DNA of 64,000 nucleotides. Source: Globisporangium splendens (lineage: Eukaryota; Oomycota; Peronosporomycetes; Pythiales; Pythiaceae). The translations under genes were made by a program, and so were the position numbers. Shown piece after piece: positions 38,646-47,621 of the stretch. Numbering within the stretch: the first letter of the stretch is position 1; the number at the start of each line of letters is the position of its first letter. The DNA is taken from the NCBI GenBank assembly GCA_006386115.1, contig VFIW01000077.1:157626-221625 (forward strand), read 5' to 3'. The notes beneath the pieces are model-generated. The model had not been told where the DNA came from. It made no database searches and saw nothing but the letters and a program-made list of their open reading frames with translations.

Positions 38646-40494
38646 ATGGCTCGCTGTTGGCTTTACCACACGGTTGCTCTCACCGCGCTGTGGCTTTACG
38701 TGGCGTGTGTGATACCGTCGAATCATTTCGTGAGCGCTCAAGAAGACGTCGAATGCAGCGGCCATGGCAAAGTCCATGGGAGCCACTGTCACTGCCTTCC
38801 TGGCTACAAGAACAAGGGGCTCGAGTGTCTCCCAGCCGACGGGGCAACGTGTGCAGCCGGTGGTATCACGTGGGAAGCGTCGAGTCTTTTGTTCCTGGAG
38901 AAGGGTACCTACACCATCGAATTGGTCAACAACACTGAATCCATGGCGACCTTCGTGCTCCCACTGCTCAACCTCACTGAGCCGACGGCAGTCCAGCTTG
39001 AGGAATCCGTCGAATTGGCGAACCAACTGCTCGAAGATGTGACTCTCGCCCGCAGAAGCGTCAAGAATGGCGGCGTTATGGCGCCTACTACGAAGCTTCT
39101 CTACGTTATTGTTCGCAACAACATTGAAGAGCTGCAGCGACTTCAAGCCGAGTGCGAGGCGACCGCAGGAAACATCTGGCATATCGATCACTGTGATGGA
39201 CCCGATGGCCATAGCCGTCGTCTGGGGCGACAGTTGGCAGATCAAGTGTTGGCGGCGGTAAATTTGACCATCGATGCACCCGGTCACTTTGCACTACACA
39301 TGCAGCACAACGCAGTCGAAGAGTTTGCGATGCGCATCATTGATCACCAAGGCGTCACTGTGGATCCATTGGTCTTCTTGGGCTCCGACGAATCTGAATC
39401 ATCCGAGACGACCAAAGCCACGAGAACGGCGTCCGGCTCGATCTGGATCAAGACGATGGGTGCTGTAGCAGTTGTGACCATCATCTCGGTCATCGGAATC
39501 TTCTTCTTGTTGGTTAAGGCGTCGTTGTTGGAGAAACTGATGGACGCATTTGTTGCACTTTCTGCTGGAGCACTCTTCGGCACGGCCATCCTCCACATCT
39601 TGCCCGAGTCCATCGAGTTCCACAGCGAGTATGGACAAATGAACCTCACGATCTGCACCGTGTTCATCGCTGGCTTTATGATCGCGATGATCGTGGAGAT
39701 GTTGCTAGAACTGTCCATCGGTAACTTCAGTGACGATGGTGTGGAGGTCCATCATCACCACCAGTTGCCAGCTTCGGGAGAGAAAGAGATGACAAAGATG
39801 CTTTCACCGAGTACGCCATCGCAGCAAGATCGTACGAGCCACCAACCATTCACTGACGCTTCAGCCACGGAGATGGAGACTGTTGGACAAGACTCGGCGC
39901 CACAGTCTCCTTGGAGTCTGGAGGTTGAGTGGACCAAGATCAAACCGGTGGCGTACATTATCCTGATTGGCGATCTATTTCACAATTTCGTGGACGGCGT
40001 ACTGATCGCAACGGCATTTCTTGCTTGTGACGATGCGCTGGGTATTGCTGTGGCAGCGTCTGCTATTTTGCACGAAGCGCCACAGGAAATCGCAGACTTC
40101 GTTGTCCTGACCGATGCCGGCTTCACGAAGTTCCAAGCGGTGACCTTCAACTTCATCAGTGCGCTTTCGTCGTTCCTTGGCGCGACCATTATTCTCTCCT
40201 CCATCACAGTCACCAACGAGACCATGGGGCTCTTGCTCGGCTTTGGAGCGGTACGTGGTTTCTTGTTGCTTATCCTTCTCTTGTTTTAGCTCTGAGCGAC
40301 GAGATTAACTATGCATAATGCTTTGTTTCGATTAGGGTACGTTGGTGTACATTTCAGCAACGGACCTTCTTCCCCGTGTGCTTCGTGTTCGAACGATCGT
40401 GGATTTCTTCATGCGCATCTTTTTGTTTGCGGTCGGCGTGGGTATGTTGGCGCTGACGACGCTTTACCATGTCCATTGCGACGCAGACGCGTAA
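38646..40494 (+). CDS. ZIP-family zinc/iron transporter with EGF-like ectodomain (two exons)
   Basis: Spliced from 38646-40250 and 40336-40494, the protein has 587 residues. It imports divalent metals (Zn, Fe, Mn type) into the cytosol across the plasma or an organelle membrane. A signal peptide (1-31) is followed by an EGF-like module (about 37-61, GHGKVHGSHCHC then CLP) and a roughly 200-residue ectodomain. Then come the ZIP membrane segments from about residue 275, with a His-rich loop (HHHH, about 370). The metal-site motifs are HNFVDG (446-451) and HEAPQE (476-481), in which the usual second His of HExPHE is Gln. The single long frame stops inside the intron at 40289; exon 2 restores the last helix (GTLVYISATDLLP...), matching the family C-terminus. 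An EGF-like module on a ZIP ectodomain is uncommon. Confidence 0.88.
40251..40335 (+). other. Intron of the ZIP gene
   Basis: 85 bases, GTACGT ... ATTAG, phase 0. Splicing joins GFGA to GTLVYIS and recovers the conserved final helix; without it the frame ends 13 codons into the intron. Confidence 0.85.
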
Positions 40495-40836
40495 GATGCC
40501 GTAGTTGCTCTTCATTTTTTCAATACCTCAATACAAACGAAATTCCGCCTTCTTCTCCTTCGTGAGCCAGATGGCTGTCTTTATATTTTGATGGGATGCA
40601 ACGGTGATAAATTCCGAATCTCTTTGGCCACCGCCAACGCGCTGCAACGTAACAAATGCAGTGAGAAGGTCTGCAGTATTGATTGCATGGGTAGCACAAA
40701 CGTACGTGGGTGCATACAGAGATCATAGGCAAAACAAGAAAAAACATTTTCACATTTTCAGTGGCGTGTGCACTTGCATGCATTTGAGATTGTTTGGAGT
40801 ATTGGTTGTACTTGTTGCAGCGCACGTTTTCGATAG
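40495..40836. other. Spacer between convergent ZIP and elicitin 3 genes
   Basis: No gene seen. Confidence 0.5.
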
Positions 40837-41373
40837 CTACAAACCAACGGCAACTGAAACAACAAACGCGGAAAGAGTTACGCTTAGCGCGATGACTTTG
40901 CTAGTGGCAGTGCTGGAAAGCGTCGGAGAACGAGTCGAAGTCGCTGCGGTGGGCGTGGATGGCGAGGACGCAACGGACACTGCGTCGTCCTTAATGTCTT
41001 CTGGGCTTTTGCCAACGCTTCCTGAGCCGGCAGCTGACGACGACCCGATCGCTGGTAATGGTGTGGCTGCTGCTGTTTCGTCGTACGGGTCAGGACCCTC
41101 TCCGTGGCAGAAATCATCCAACGCCTTGTACTTGGCGAGGTCTTCCGCAGGACCCACGCCAAGTTGCACGTAGCACTCGACATAGTCCTCTCGAACGAGA
41201 GTGTGCAGAGCGCTATGGCACGCCTTGCTGTCACACTTGATCTGCGCAATGTCCACGAGCGAATCGCACGCAACCATCGACTCTTTGAGCTTGTCCGTCA
41301 TGCATTGCGACGACATGGTCGACGCGATCGCAGCACAGACCAAGATCACGCCAGCAACGCTGACTCGGCTCAT
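40837..41373 (-). CDS. Elicitin-family protein 3, probably GPI-anchored
   Basis: The 178-residue protein has a signal peptide (MSRVSVAGVILVCAAIA), an elicitin domain with all six cysteines (QC, AC, KC, AC, EC, FC) and the FCHGEGPDP end. After that come about 60 residues rich in Ser, Ala and Thr and a C-terminal hydrophobic segment (VIALSVTLSAFVVSVAVGL) with no charged end. This layout is the usual GPI-anchor signal, so the protein likely sits on the cell surface on an O-glycosylated stalk. It is on the opposite strand from the other elicitins. Confidence 0.9.
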   Translation of the reverse strand: MSRVSVAGVILVCAAIASTMSSQCMTDKLKESMVACDSLVDIAQIKCDSKACHSALHTLVREDYVECYVQLGVGPAEDLAKYKALDDFCHGEGPDPYDETAAATPLPAIGSSSAAGSGSVGKSPEDIKDDAVSVASSPSTPTAATSTRSPTLSSTATSKVIALSVTLSAFVVSVAVGL

Positions 41374-41412
41374 TCTCCTGGGCAGTTGGCGAGTTTCTCG
41401 GAAGAACCAGTT

Positions 41413-41432
41413 GCGGGAAATTGGGCAATGGC
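41413..41432 (-). promoter_or_regulatory. Core promoter of elicitin 3
   Basis: The minus strand reads GCCATTGCCCAATTTCCCGC, initiator plus CAATTT flanking element, 40-60 bases before the ATG. Confidence 0.7.
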
Positions 41433-41940
41433 AGCAAAGTGCTGAGAGCCTCGAGAGTTGGCTGCTGAGCTGACCTTTTCTGGTTCTTTAGTTATGGCTC
41501 TTTTGTGCGTGACCGCCGTCGGACAGGTACTCTTCGTCCACAGTCGGATCATTTTAATTTTTTGTAGGTGCTGTAAGCGACGCAAATGAACTTTCTGAGA
41601 CATTGAAATCCAGGTACTGTGCTCTGTCCAATATTTTAATGAGCAAAATTGCTGGACAATTTTGCATTGCAGATGTAGTTTGTAGGCTTGTGCTACCTAG
41701 CTCCTCACCCAGCGATCAACCTGGTGTCCCTCGGTCTGGTTGAGTTGGATTTTCCGACGGCGGCTGCTTGTGTGAGGTCAAGCTTTGCCACGGTACGCCA
41801 AGTGCCGATGAAATGGGGAAGGTGCATGGAGAGAGACAGACACACGCCGTCGGACAAGCACATCTGTCCACTCAGCTTCACGTGCACGGCCAAGATGAGT
41901 TATTTAGGAGCTCGTTGCTTCTTGGAAACGCCTTTCCGTT
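41433..41940. other. Divergent spacer between elicitins 3 and 4
   Basis: No gene seen; it contains the upstream regions of both genes. Confidence 0.5.
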
Positions 41941-41958
41941 TGCCACTCTCCAAGTTCC
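41941..41958 (+). promoter_or_regulatory. Core promoter of elicitin 4
   Basis: TGCCACTCTCCAAGTTCC, about 47-64 bases before the ATG; similar to the elicitin 1 and 2 motifs. Confidence 0.55.
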
Positions 41959-42004
41959 TTTGTTGTGGCTACCCAAGAGCCTCCGACCTCGCTTTCGATC
42001 GACA

Positions 42005-42469
42005 ATGAAGCCAGCTTTTGTGCTCCCGATTGTTGTCGGCGCCATCGCTGGCGTCAGCTCGGTATCTGCATTCGGTTGCAAGCCTGCGGAAATCACTGGT
42101 TGGATGGGATCCTGTGACTCGGTCGCGGGTGGCTCGAAGGCGAAATGCGACAATCGAGCTTGCCACACGGCTCTCCACCGACTCGTTGGACAAGAAACGA
42201 TCGATTGCTACGCATCATCGGGCATGGGTGCCGCTGATGGGCTCCAGAAGTACAAGGTGCTGGATGACTTTTGCCACGGCGAAGGACCTGATCCAGAATT
42301 GATTCCTGCGCCAACCACTGCTGCCCCAGCAACGGCGCCACCGGCTACCAACCCGCCAAGCAGCAGCGGTCCAGCTCCCACGACGGCGCCTGTCCCAAGC
42401 TCCTCATCTTCAATCTCTCCTTCGCCAAGTCAAACCGTCCTGACGGCAACCCCAAAGCCACAATGCTAG
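42005..42469 (+). CDS. Elicitin-family protein 4 with Pro/Ser/Thr-rich stalk
   Basis: This 154-residue protein has a signal peptide (to about SVSAFG), an elicitin domain with the six canonical cysteines (GC, SC, KC, AC, DC, FC) and the FCHGEGPDPEL end. About 55 residues of Thr/Pro/Ala/Ser repeats follow, ending in KPQC. The stalk looks O-glycosylated and may tether or extend the protein. There is no hydrophobic C-terminus, so no GPI signal; the terminal Cys is a seventh, unpaired one. The long in-frame upstream extension starts at a non-ATG codon and is ignored in favour of the ATG with signal peptide. Confidence 0.9.
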   Translation: MKPAFVLPIVVGAIAGVSSVSAFGCKPAEITGWMGSCDSVAGGSKAKCDNRACHTALHRLVGQETIDCYASSGMGAADGLQKYKVLDDFCHGEGPDPELIPAPTTAAPATAPPATNPPSSSGPAPTTAPVPSSSSSISPSPSQTVLTATPKPQC

Positions 42470-42613
42470 ATTTTTCGAAAAGGATCAACCATTTTATCAT
42501 GCCTAGTAGAATGGTAAGAAGTTAAACTCCACTTACTGCTCTGCCATATCTCGCGAGATTCGTTTGATCTAGCGATAATCGAGCCAACTGAGACATCAAA
42601 TGAAAATTTCCAC

Positions 42614-45600
42614 CTAAAGCAATTGATCCAAGTACCCGCCTTCTCTCGCCAACTCGTAAAACACACCCTTCGGGTTCTGCACCAAATTATTCGCCGAATC
42701 AAACTCCACCACATTCCCGTCGCTCAACACCATAATGCGGTCCGAGTCCAACACGGTCGCCAGACGATGAGCGATCGTCAGCACCGTCGCGTCCTTGAAG
42801 TCGCGATCGATCATCGTCTGCAACTTCTTCTCCGTCGCATGGTCGATCGACGCCGTCGCCTCATCCATCACCACAATGCGAGTCTGCGTCAACAACGCAC
42901 GAGCCATGCACAGCATCTGACGCTCGCCCACACTGAAGTTCTCACCATTCTCGCTCAACTCGTACGACAACTGGTTCTCCAACGAACTGATCTGTTCCTT
43001 CATCTCGACCTTTTCGAACGCCGACCAGATCTCTGCGTCCGTGAACTCATCGAACGGGTCCATGTAGGCACGGAGGGTTCCTTTGAACAAGACTGGCGAT
43101 TGAGGGATGATCGACAACTTGGAGCGCAAAGAACGCAGAGGCATGGTCGAGATGTCTTCGCCGTCGATCAGGATACGACCAGCATCCAACTCATTGATTC
43201 GGAAGAGTGCCATGGTGAGACTGGACTTGCCAGCACCAGTTCGACCGACGATACCGATCTTCTCGTTGTTCTTGATATCGAACGATAGTCCCTTGAGCAC
43301 AGCTGGAGCACCTTCCTTGTAGCTGAACACGACGTTTTCAAACTTGATCGATCCGCGGCGTGGCCATTCAACTGGAGGGTCGATCGCGAGAGCGTTCGCG
43401 TTGCCTTCGGGACGAATCGACGCGTATTCTAAGATTCTCTCTGGACCGACCATACCGATTTCAAGGCTGGACCAGGTTTGAACGAGTCTCGCAAGTCTGG
43501 TGTCAACACTGAGGGCATACGTAAACGCTACCCCAACCAACCCTGGTGACAGTGACTTGCGAAGGTAGACAAGCGCGGATACGACAACGATGACGACTCC
43601 AGCACCTAGAAGTTGGATACGAACCCCGAACCATTGCGCAGTCACGGTCTCCGCAAACCACGCCCTGTTGTTCAGAGTGATGCGCTTGAGATTCTCTTCA
43701 ACCACGTGGTCGATGTACGTTTGCCCGAAAGCTCGGATCGTGATTGCTCCTTCTTCTGACTGGGTCACGTGACTCAAGACTGGCGATGATGTGACTTTCA
43801 AGAGCCGAGACACTTCTCGCGACGGCGCCAGATAGAACGACGCGACGGACACATACACGTAGGCAAGCGGAACGACGAGCACCCCCAGGAAGTTCACCAC
43901 GTAGATCGCAGTAACGAGCTGGCACACAGTGAAGAAGAAGGTCACGAACAAACCGCTTCCATACATAGGGACAGTGAAGTCAAGTGACGTGATGTCATCT
44001 CCGTACCGATTCACGACACGGCCAATCGGGTTCGCGTCGAAGAAGCGCAATGGAGCATGCAAGAGAGACTGGGTCATGGCCTCGAAAAGAGTGCGAGATG
44101 CACGCAAGCCTAGAAGCGAGGTGCACACGGCACGAGCAAAAACCATCAAAGCGCTTCCTGCACACAGAAGACTGTAGATGGTCATGTTGCGCTCGGTTTC
44201 TTCTTCGTTGTACGCACCGAGCTTGCTTCCCGTCCAGTGACTAAGCCACAGGTCACTGCTGATCTGGAAGGCTTGCCACAGCGCTTGGATGAGGATCAGG
44301 AGTACGCAGATTTTGATGCCGCCAATTGCGTTCAAGTACCTCACATAGACGTCCTTCGACACGCGACCGTCCTCACGCTCTTCGTCGTCGACCAGCTTGC
44401 CAGCGTCAGCTTTGAGCGCATTGCTTCCCTCACATTCGTGTGCTTCGTTGGTCTTGCGAGGCGATAGCTTGGAAGCGTAGAAACTGCGCGGTTTCGTGAT
44501 CGGCTTTCTTTCGCCAGTCACTTCTCCATTTTCCACCAGGAGCCTGAAGTTTGCAGCTTTGGAAGCAATGATATCGGGACTGTGAGTCACCAGCACGACC
44601 GTTTTGCTGCTCAGCAACTCGCAAATGCACTTGCTGAAGATCTCACTCTGCACCACAGCATCGACAGCCGCAAGTGGCGAGTCCAGAATGAAAAAGTCTG
44701 CATCCGAGTAACACGCTCGCGCGAGACTCACGCGTGCTTTTTGACCGCCCGAGAGATTGATTCCCTTTTGACCAATCTCGGTCGCATCGCCGCCGGGAAA
44801 CTGCTTCAAATCTGGTAACAATCCGCACGCATCCAATACTTGTTGGTATCGAACCGGGTCAAATGGCGCGCCAAACAGGATATTTTCGCGAATCGTCATG
44901 TTCTGGATCCACGGCTGCTGCGAATAGTACGCGACTCGACCGCGTACAAAGACGCTCCCAGACATTTTGTCCATCTCTCCGAGCAACGCGGAGCAAAATG
45001 ATGACTTGCCACTGCCGACAGCTCCGTGGACAACGACCAGATCGCCCTTTTTGATCTGAAGGCTGAGGTTTTTCAGGACTGGAGTATCGGAGTTCCAGCC
45101 AAAAGCTCCATCTTCAATAGCCGCGACGACATCCTTCGGCTGAGTCAGGTCGTCTCGGATTACATTTCCTGGGTTGCGTTCTTCCAGGGCAAAGAACTCG
45201 TTGACACGATTGAGCGAGACCTTTACCTGAGAAAAGGACTGAATCACAGTCGGTAAGTCTCGAAGCGGGTCTCGGATCGCATTGAAGAGCGCCATCGCAG
45301 TGAACACTTTGGCAGCAGTCAGCGTCTGGTCCAAAACAAGCGAATACACTGCGAAGGAGACCGTCGATACGAAAATCGGCGACGTCCACAGCACCAACAC
45401 CGTCGCCGAAGCAGCGTACATGAACTGCTGGACCGCTTCGAGTTCAAACGCACGGAGTTTGCAGATTTTCTCTGCGAACTTGCTCTCCCATGCATTCAAT
45501 TTGACGATCTGGATGGCACCAAAGACCTCTTTGATGGTCTTGAGACGGTTGTCTTCTCGGGTCATAACGTTCATATACACCGTACCAATGCGTTGCGCGA

Positions 45601-46375
45601 TGAAGTAGCTGACCACCAAGGACGCGAGGATCACAGCGAGTCCAGCAAATGCGGCGAGGTCGATCACGCTGTACAGCATGTAGATGACAACACCAATCTG
45701 AAGCGGCAGGATCCACACGCTGTTGACCTGGAACGCGACCCATAAGATGTTGTTGACGTCCGCCGCGTACAGATTCGCGATTTCAACGGCTTTCGCGTTG
45801 TTCTTGCTCTGCACGCTTCGGCGGAGAGCTTTCTGGAACAGCAGCGACTTGAGCGCGACGGTCAAGCGAAGCGAAAGCAGCTCGAGGTAAAATGCCATCT
45901 GCGCCGAGATGATGGCATTCAGCACCCGCGACGCAAAGAACGCACTCAGCCACACCGCCAGATCTTCCACATCGATCTCTGGGGCTGTGAATGCGTCGAT
46001 CACGTGGTGCAGCACCGCGGGGGCAAACACAGCACATCCTGCTGCGAAAAGCGCAGCGAAGCCGCACAACACACACGCGAGACCATACTCGGAGACGATT
46101 GCCCGGAGAATCGAACCGTTGTGCGTGTCAAATCGTTTCTTGAACTTCTTGAGCGCCGTCGCCGACTCGTTCTCTCCCTCAAGCTCCCAGATGTCGTCCA
46201 TGTTCAGTTGGCGCTTGTTGCCCACTGTGAACATCGGGTTCGCGTACGAAAAGAGAAGCCGAGAGAAGAAGGACGCATCGCCCATGCCTCTCCCAGTAGC
46301 AGGCGCCTCAAGCACGCCGCCGACGGCACCATACCCCTGGCTGCGTGGGGACGTCGTCTGAAGCAGCGCGCTCAT
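42614..46375 (-). CDS. ABCC/MRP-type ABC transporter, paralogue 5
   Basis: The 1253-residue full transporter has NBD1 Walker A GAVGSGKSS and signature LSGGQKARV, and NBD2 with the shared tract except for Ser (QISS) and Gln (YLDQLL) substitutions. TMD1 and TMD2 are the most diverged of the five. The frame continues four codons upstream to a GTG, but the ATG at 46375 (MSALLQTTS) matches the siblings. It ends less than 150 bases from elicitin 4, tail to tail, and is separated from the main tandem by the elicitin/ZIP block. Confidence 0.94.
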   Translation of the reverse strand: MSALLQTTSPRSQGYGAVGGVLEAPATGRGMGDASFFSRLLFSYANPMFTVGNKRQLNMDDIWELEGENESATALKKFKKRFDTHNGSILRAIVSEYGLACVLCGFAALFAAGCAVFAPAVLHHVIDAFTAPEIDVEDLAVWLSAFFASRVLNAIISAQMAFYLELLSLRLTVALKSLLFQKALRRSVQSKNNAKAVEIANLYAADVNNILWVAFQVNSVWILPLQIGVVIYMLYSVIDLAAFAGLAVILASLVVSYFIAQRIGTVYMNVMTREDNRLKTIKEVFGAIQIVKLNAWESKFAEKICKLRAFELEAVQQFMYAASATVLVLWTSPIFVSTVSFAVYSLVLDQTLTAAKVFTAMALFNAIRDPLRDLPTVIQSFSQVKVSLNRVNEFFALEERNPGNVIRDDLTQPKDVVAAIEDGAFGWNSDTPVLKNLSLQIKKGDLVVVHGAVGSGKSSFCSALLGEMDKMSGSVFVRGRVAYYSQQPWIQNMTIRENILFGAPFDPVRYQQVLDACGLLPDLKQFPGGDATEIGQKGINLSGGQKARVSLARACYSDADFFILDSPLAAVDAVVQSEIFSKCICELLSSKTVVLVTHSPDIIASKAANFRLLVENGEVTGERKPITKPRSFYASKLSPRKTNEAHECEGSNALKADAGKLVDDEEREDGRVSKDVYVRYLNAIGGIKICVLLILIQALWQAFQISSDLWLSHWTGSKLGAYNEEETERNMTIYSLLCAGSALMVFARAVCTSLLGLRASRTLFEAMTQSLLHAPLRFFDANPIGRVVNRYGDDITSLDFTVPMYGSGLFVTFFFTVCQLVTAIYVVNFLGVLVVPLAYVYVSVASFYLAPSREVSRLLKVTSSPVLSHVTQSEEGAITIRAFGQTYIDHVVEENLKRITLNNRAWFAETVTAQWFGVRIQLLGAGVVIVVVSALVYLRKSLSPGLVGVAFTYALSVDTRLARLVQTWSSLEIGMVGPERILEYASIRPEGNANALAIDPPVEWPRRGSIKFENVVFSYKEGAPAVLKGLSFDIKNNEKIGIVGRTGAGKSSLTMALFRINELDAGRILIDGEDISTMPLRSLRSKLSIIPQSPVLFKGTLRAYMDPFDEFTDAEIWSAFEKVEMKEQISSLENQLSYELSENGENFSVGERQMLCMARALLTQTRIVVMDEATASIDHATEKKLQTMIDRDFKDATVLTIAHRLATVLDSDRIMVLSDGNVVEFDSANNLVQNPKGVFYELAREGGYLDQLL

Positions 46376-46435
46376 TCTTGCTTTCACTTGTGTTGTCGTC
46401 GGTACTTCAGATGGTCTTGGTCACTTGTGCTCGAC

Positions 46436-46456
46436 GGGGCAAATTCAAGAATGAGG
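46436..46456 (-). promoter_or_regulatory. Core promoter of ABCC paralogue 5
   Basis: The minus strand reads CCTCATTCTTGAATTTGCCC, about 60-80 bases before the ATG; near copy of the paralogue 3 element. Confidence 0.75.
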
Positions 46457-47621
46457 CTGCCTCAACTTCTCCAAGTTGTGGTTTCTGCACAGCCTTCTTT
46501 CTGTGGAGGTGAGGCTGAGATGGCTGGACGGAAGAACGGGTTGACCCAAGCGGAGCCGAGGGAGGAGGTGGAGGATTTTTCTCATCTCCACGCTGCCTAC
46601 GAAGGAAAGAACCGCTGGAATGAAAACCCAAACGAGAACGAATCCATGAAAGGTTGGTGGTTTGACGGACGTCTGCAAAACATCCACCATCATTCCGTTC
46701 AGTAGCACCAACATTCGGCGCTGCCAACTGGTCGCGATAAGAGTTTCACGAGCTTCGACCCAACATCATATACCCCACTAAAACCAAAAAGAACAAAGAG
46801 AGTTTCACGAGTTGAAGCTTCCGTTTGGGATGCAGAGGCTTCACAAGCGAAGGTGCGTTTACCCACGTGCCGTATTGTGTACATAAGCAAAGATTTGCTT
46901 CGGGCGAATACCATACATATTCTGTGTGGAAAGAATCAGACCACCACGTTCAGTCGGTCCTGAAGCATCCTCCGACATGTGCGTGCAAGCCCACTTCGGA
47001 ACATGCCCGCAGCGGATGTCCTGCATCTCACTTCGGTCTTCACTTCATTTGCACGGATGCTCCATCCTCCAATCCTTTCGTGCTGGTTTTTGTAAGCTCA
47101 ACTGCAAGACGAAGGATACAACATATGAATCTGGATGTGTCCATCCTCTTCAGATGCGCAGTCATTCTCACTCTCGAAATGCATGCTGCAACCTTCAATT
47201 TTTTATATAGGAATTTGTTTGAGAAAATGCATGTTGGAGGCTGCAAGACAGAGATGATTGTTGCTCACCCATCACCGCGTGATGATGAGTGTGTTCGACA
47301 GATGCACTGAGCTCCTTGCGTGCACGAGCAGCTCCCACGCAGTGCCACAAAGTAAAATGGTTGCTGCCTAGAACACGCAAGTGCAAAATGGACATCGTAG
47401 TAAGGTGAGGTTCTATTTAGGCTGTTTCACCTTTTGCTCGATATCCTTTAACACAGTGACCATTCTTTTCTGAGGGATGAGGTCAAAAGGATAAATAAAC
47501 AGTCATCACGGTCTTGTATTGTAAGACACAACAAGCGTACTGCCTACGATACTCCTTTACCTATCCTCTCATGACATCCTAGCTATCCTGCTTCTGGCAA
47601 CTCAATCTCGCGTAGACAGAG
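46457..47621. other. Intergenic region
   Basis: No gene recognised. Overlapping frames of 60-160 codons carry no domain. Near 47400 a short stretch (AAGGTGAGGTTCTATTTAGG) resembles the tail next to the LINE at 16388, but too little matches to call an element. Confidence 0.4.

Noticed and set aside
47397..47420. Similarity of AAGGTGAGGTTCTATTTAGG to the LINE 3' flank at about 16388
   Set aside because: Only about 20 bases match before the sequences part; too short to claim an element copy.
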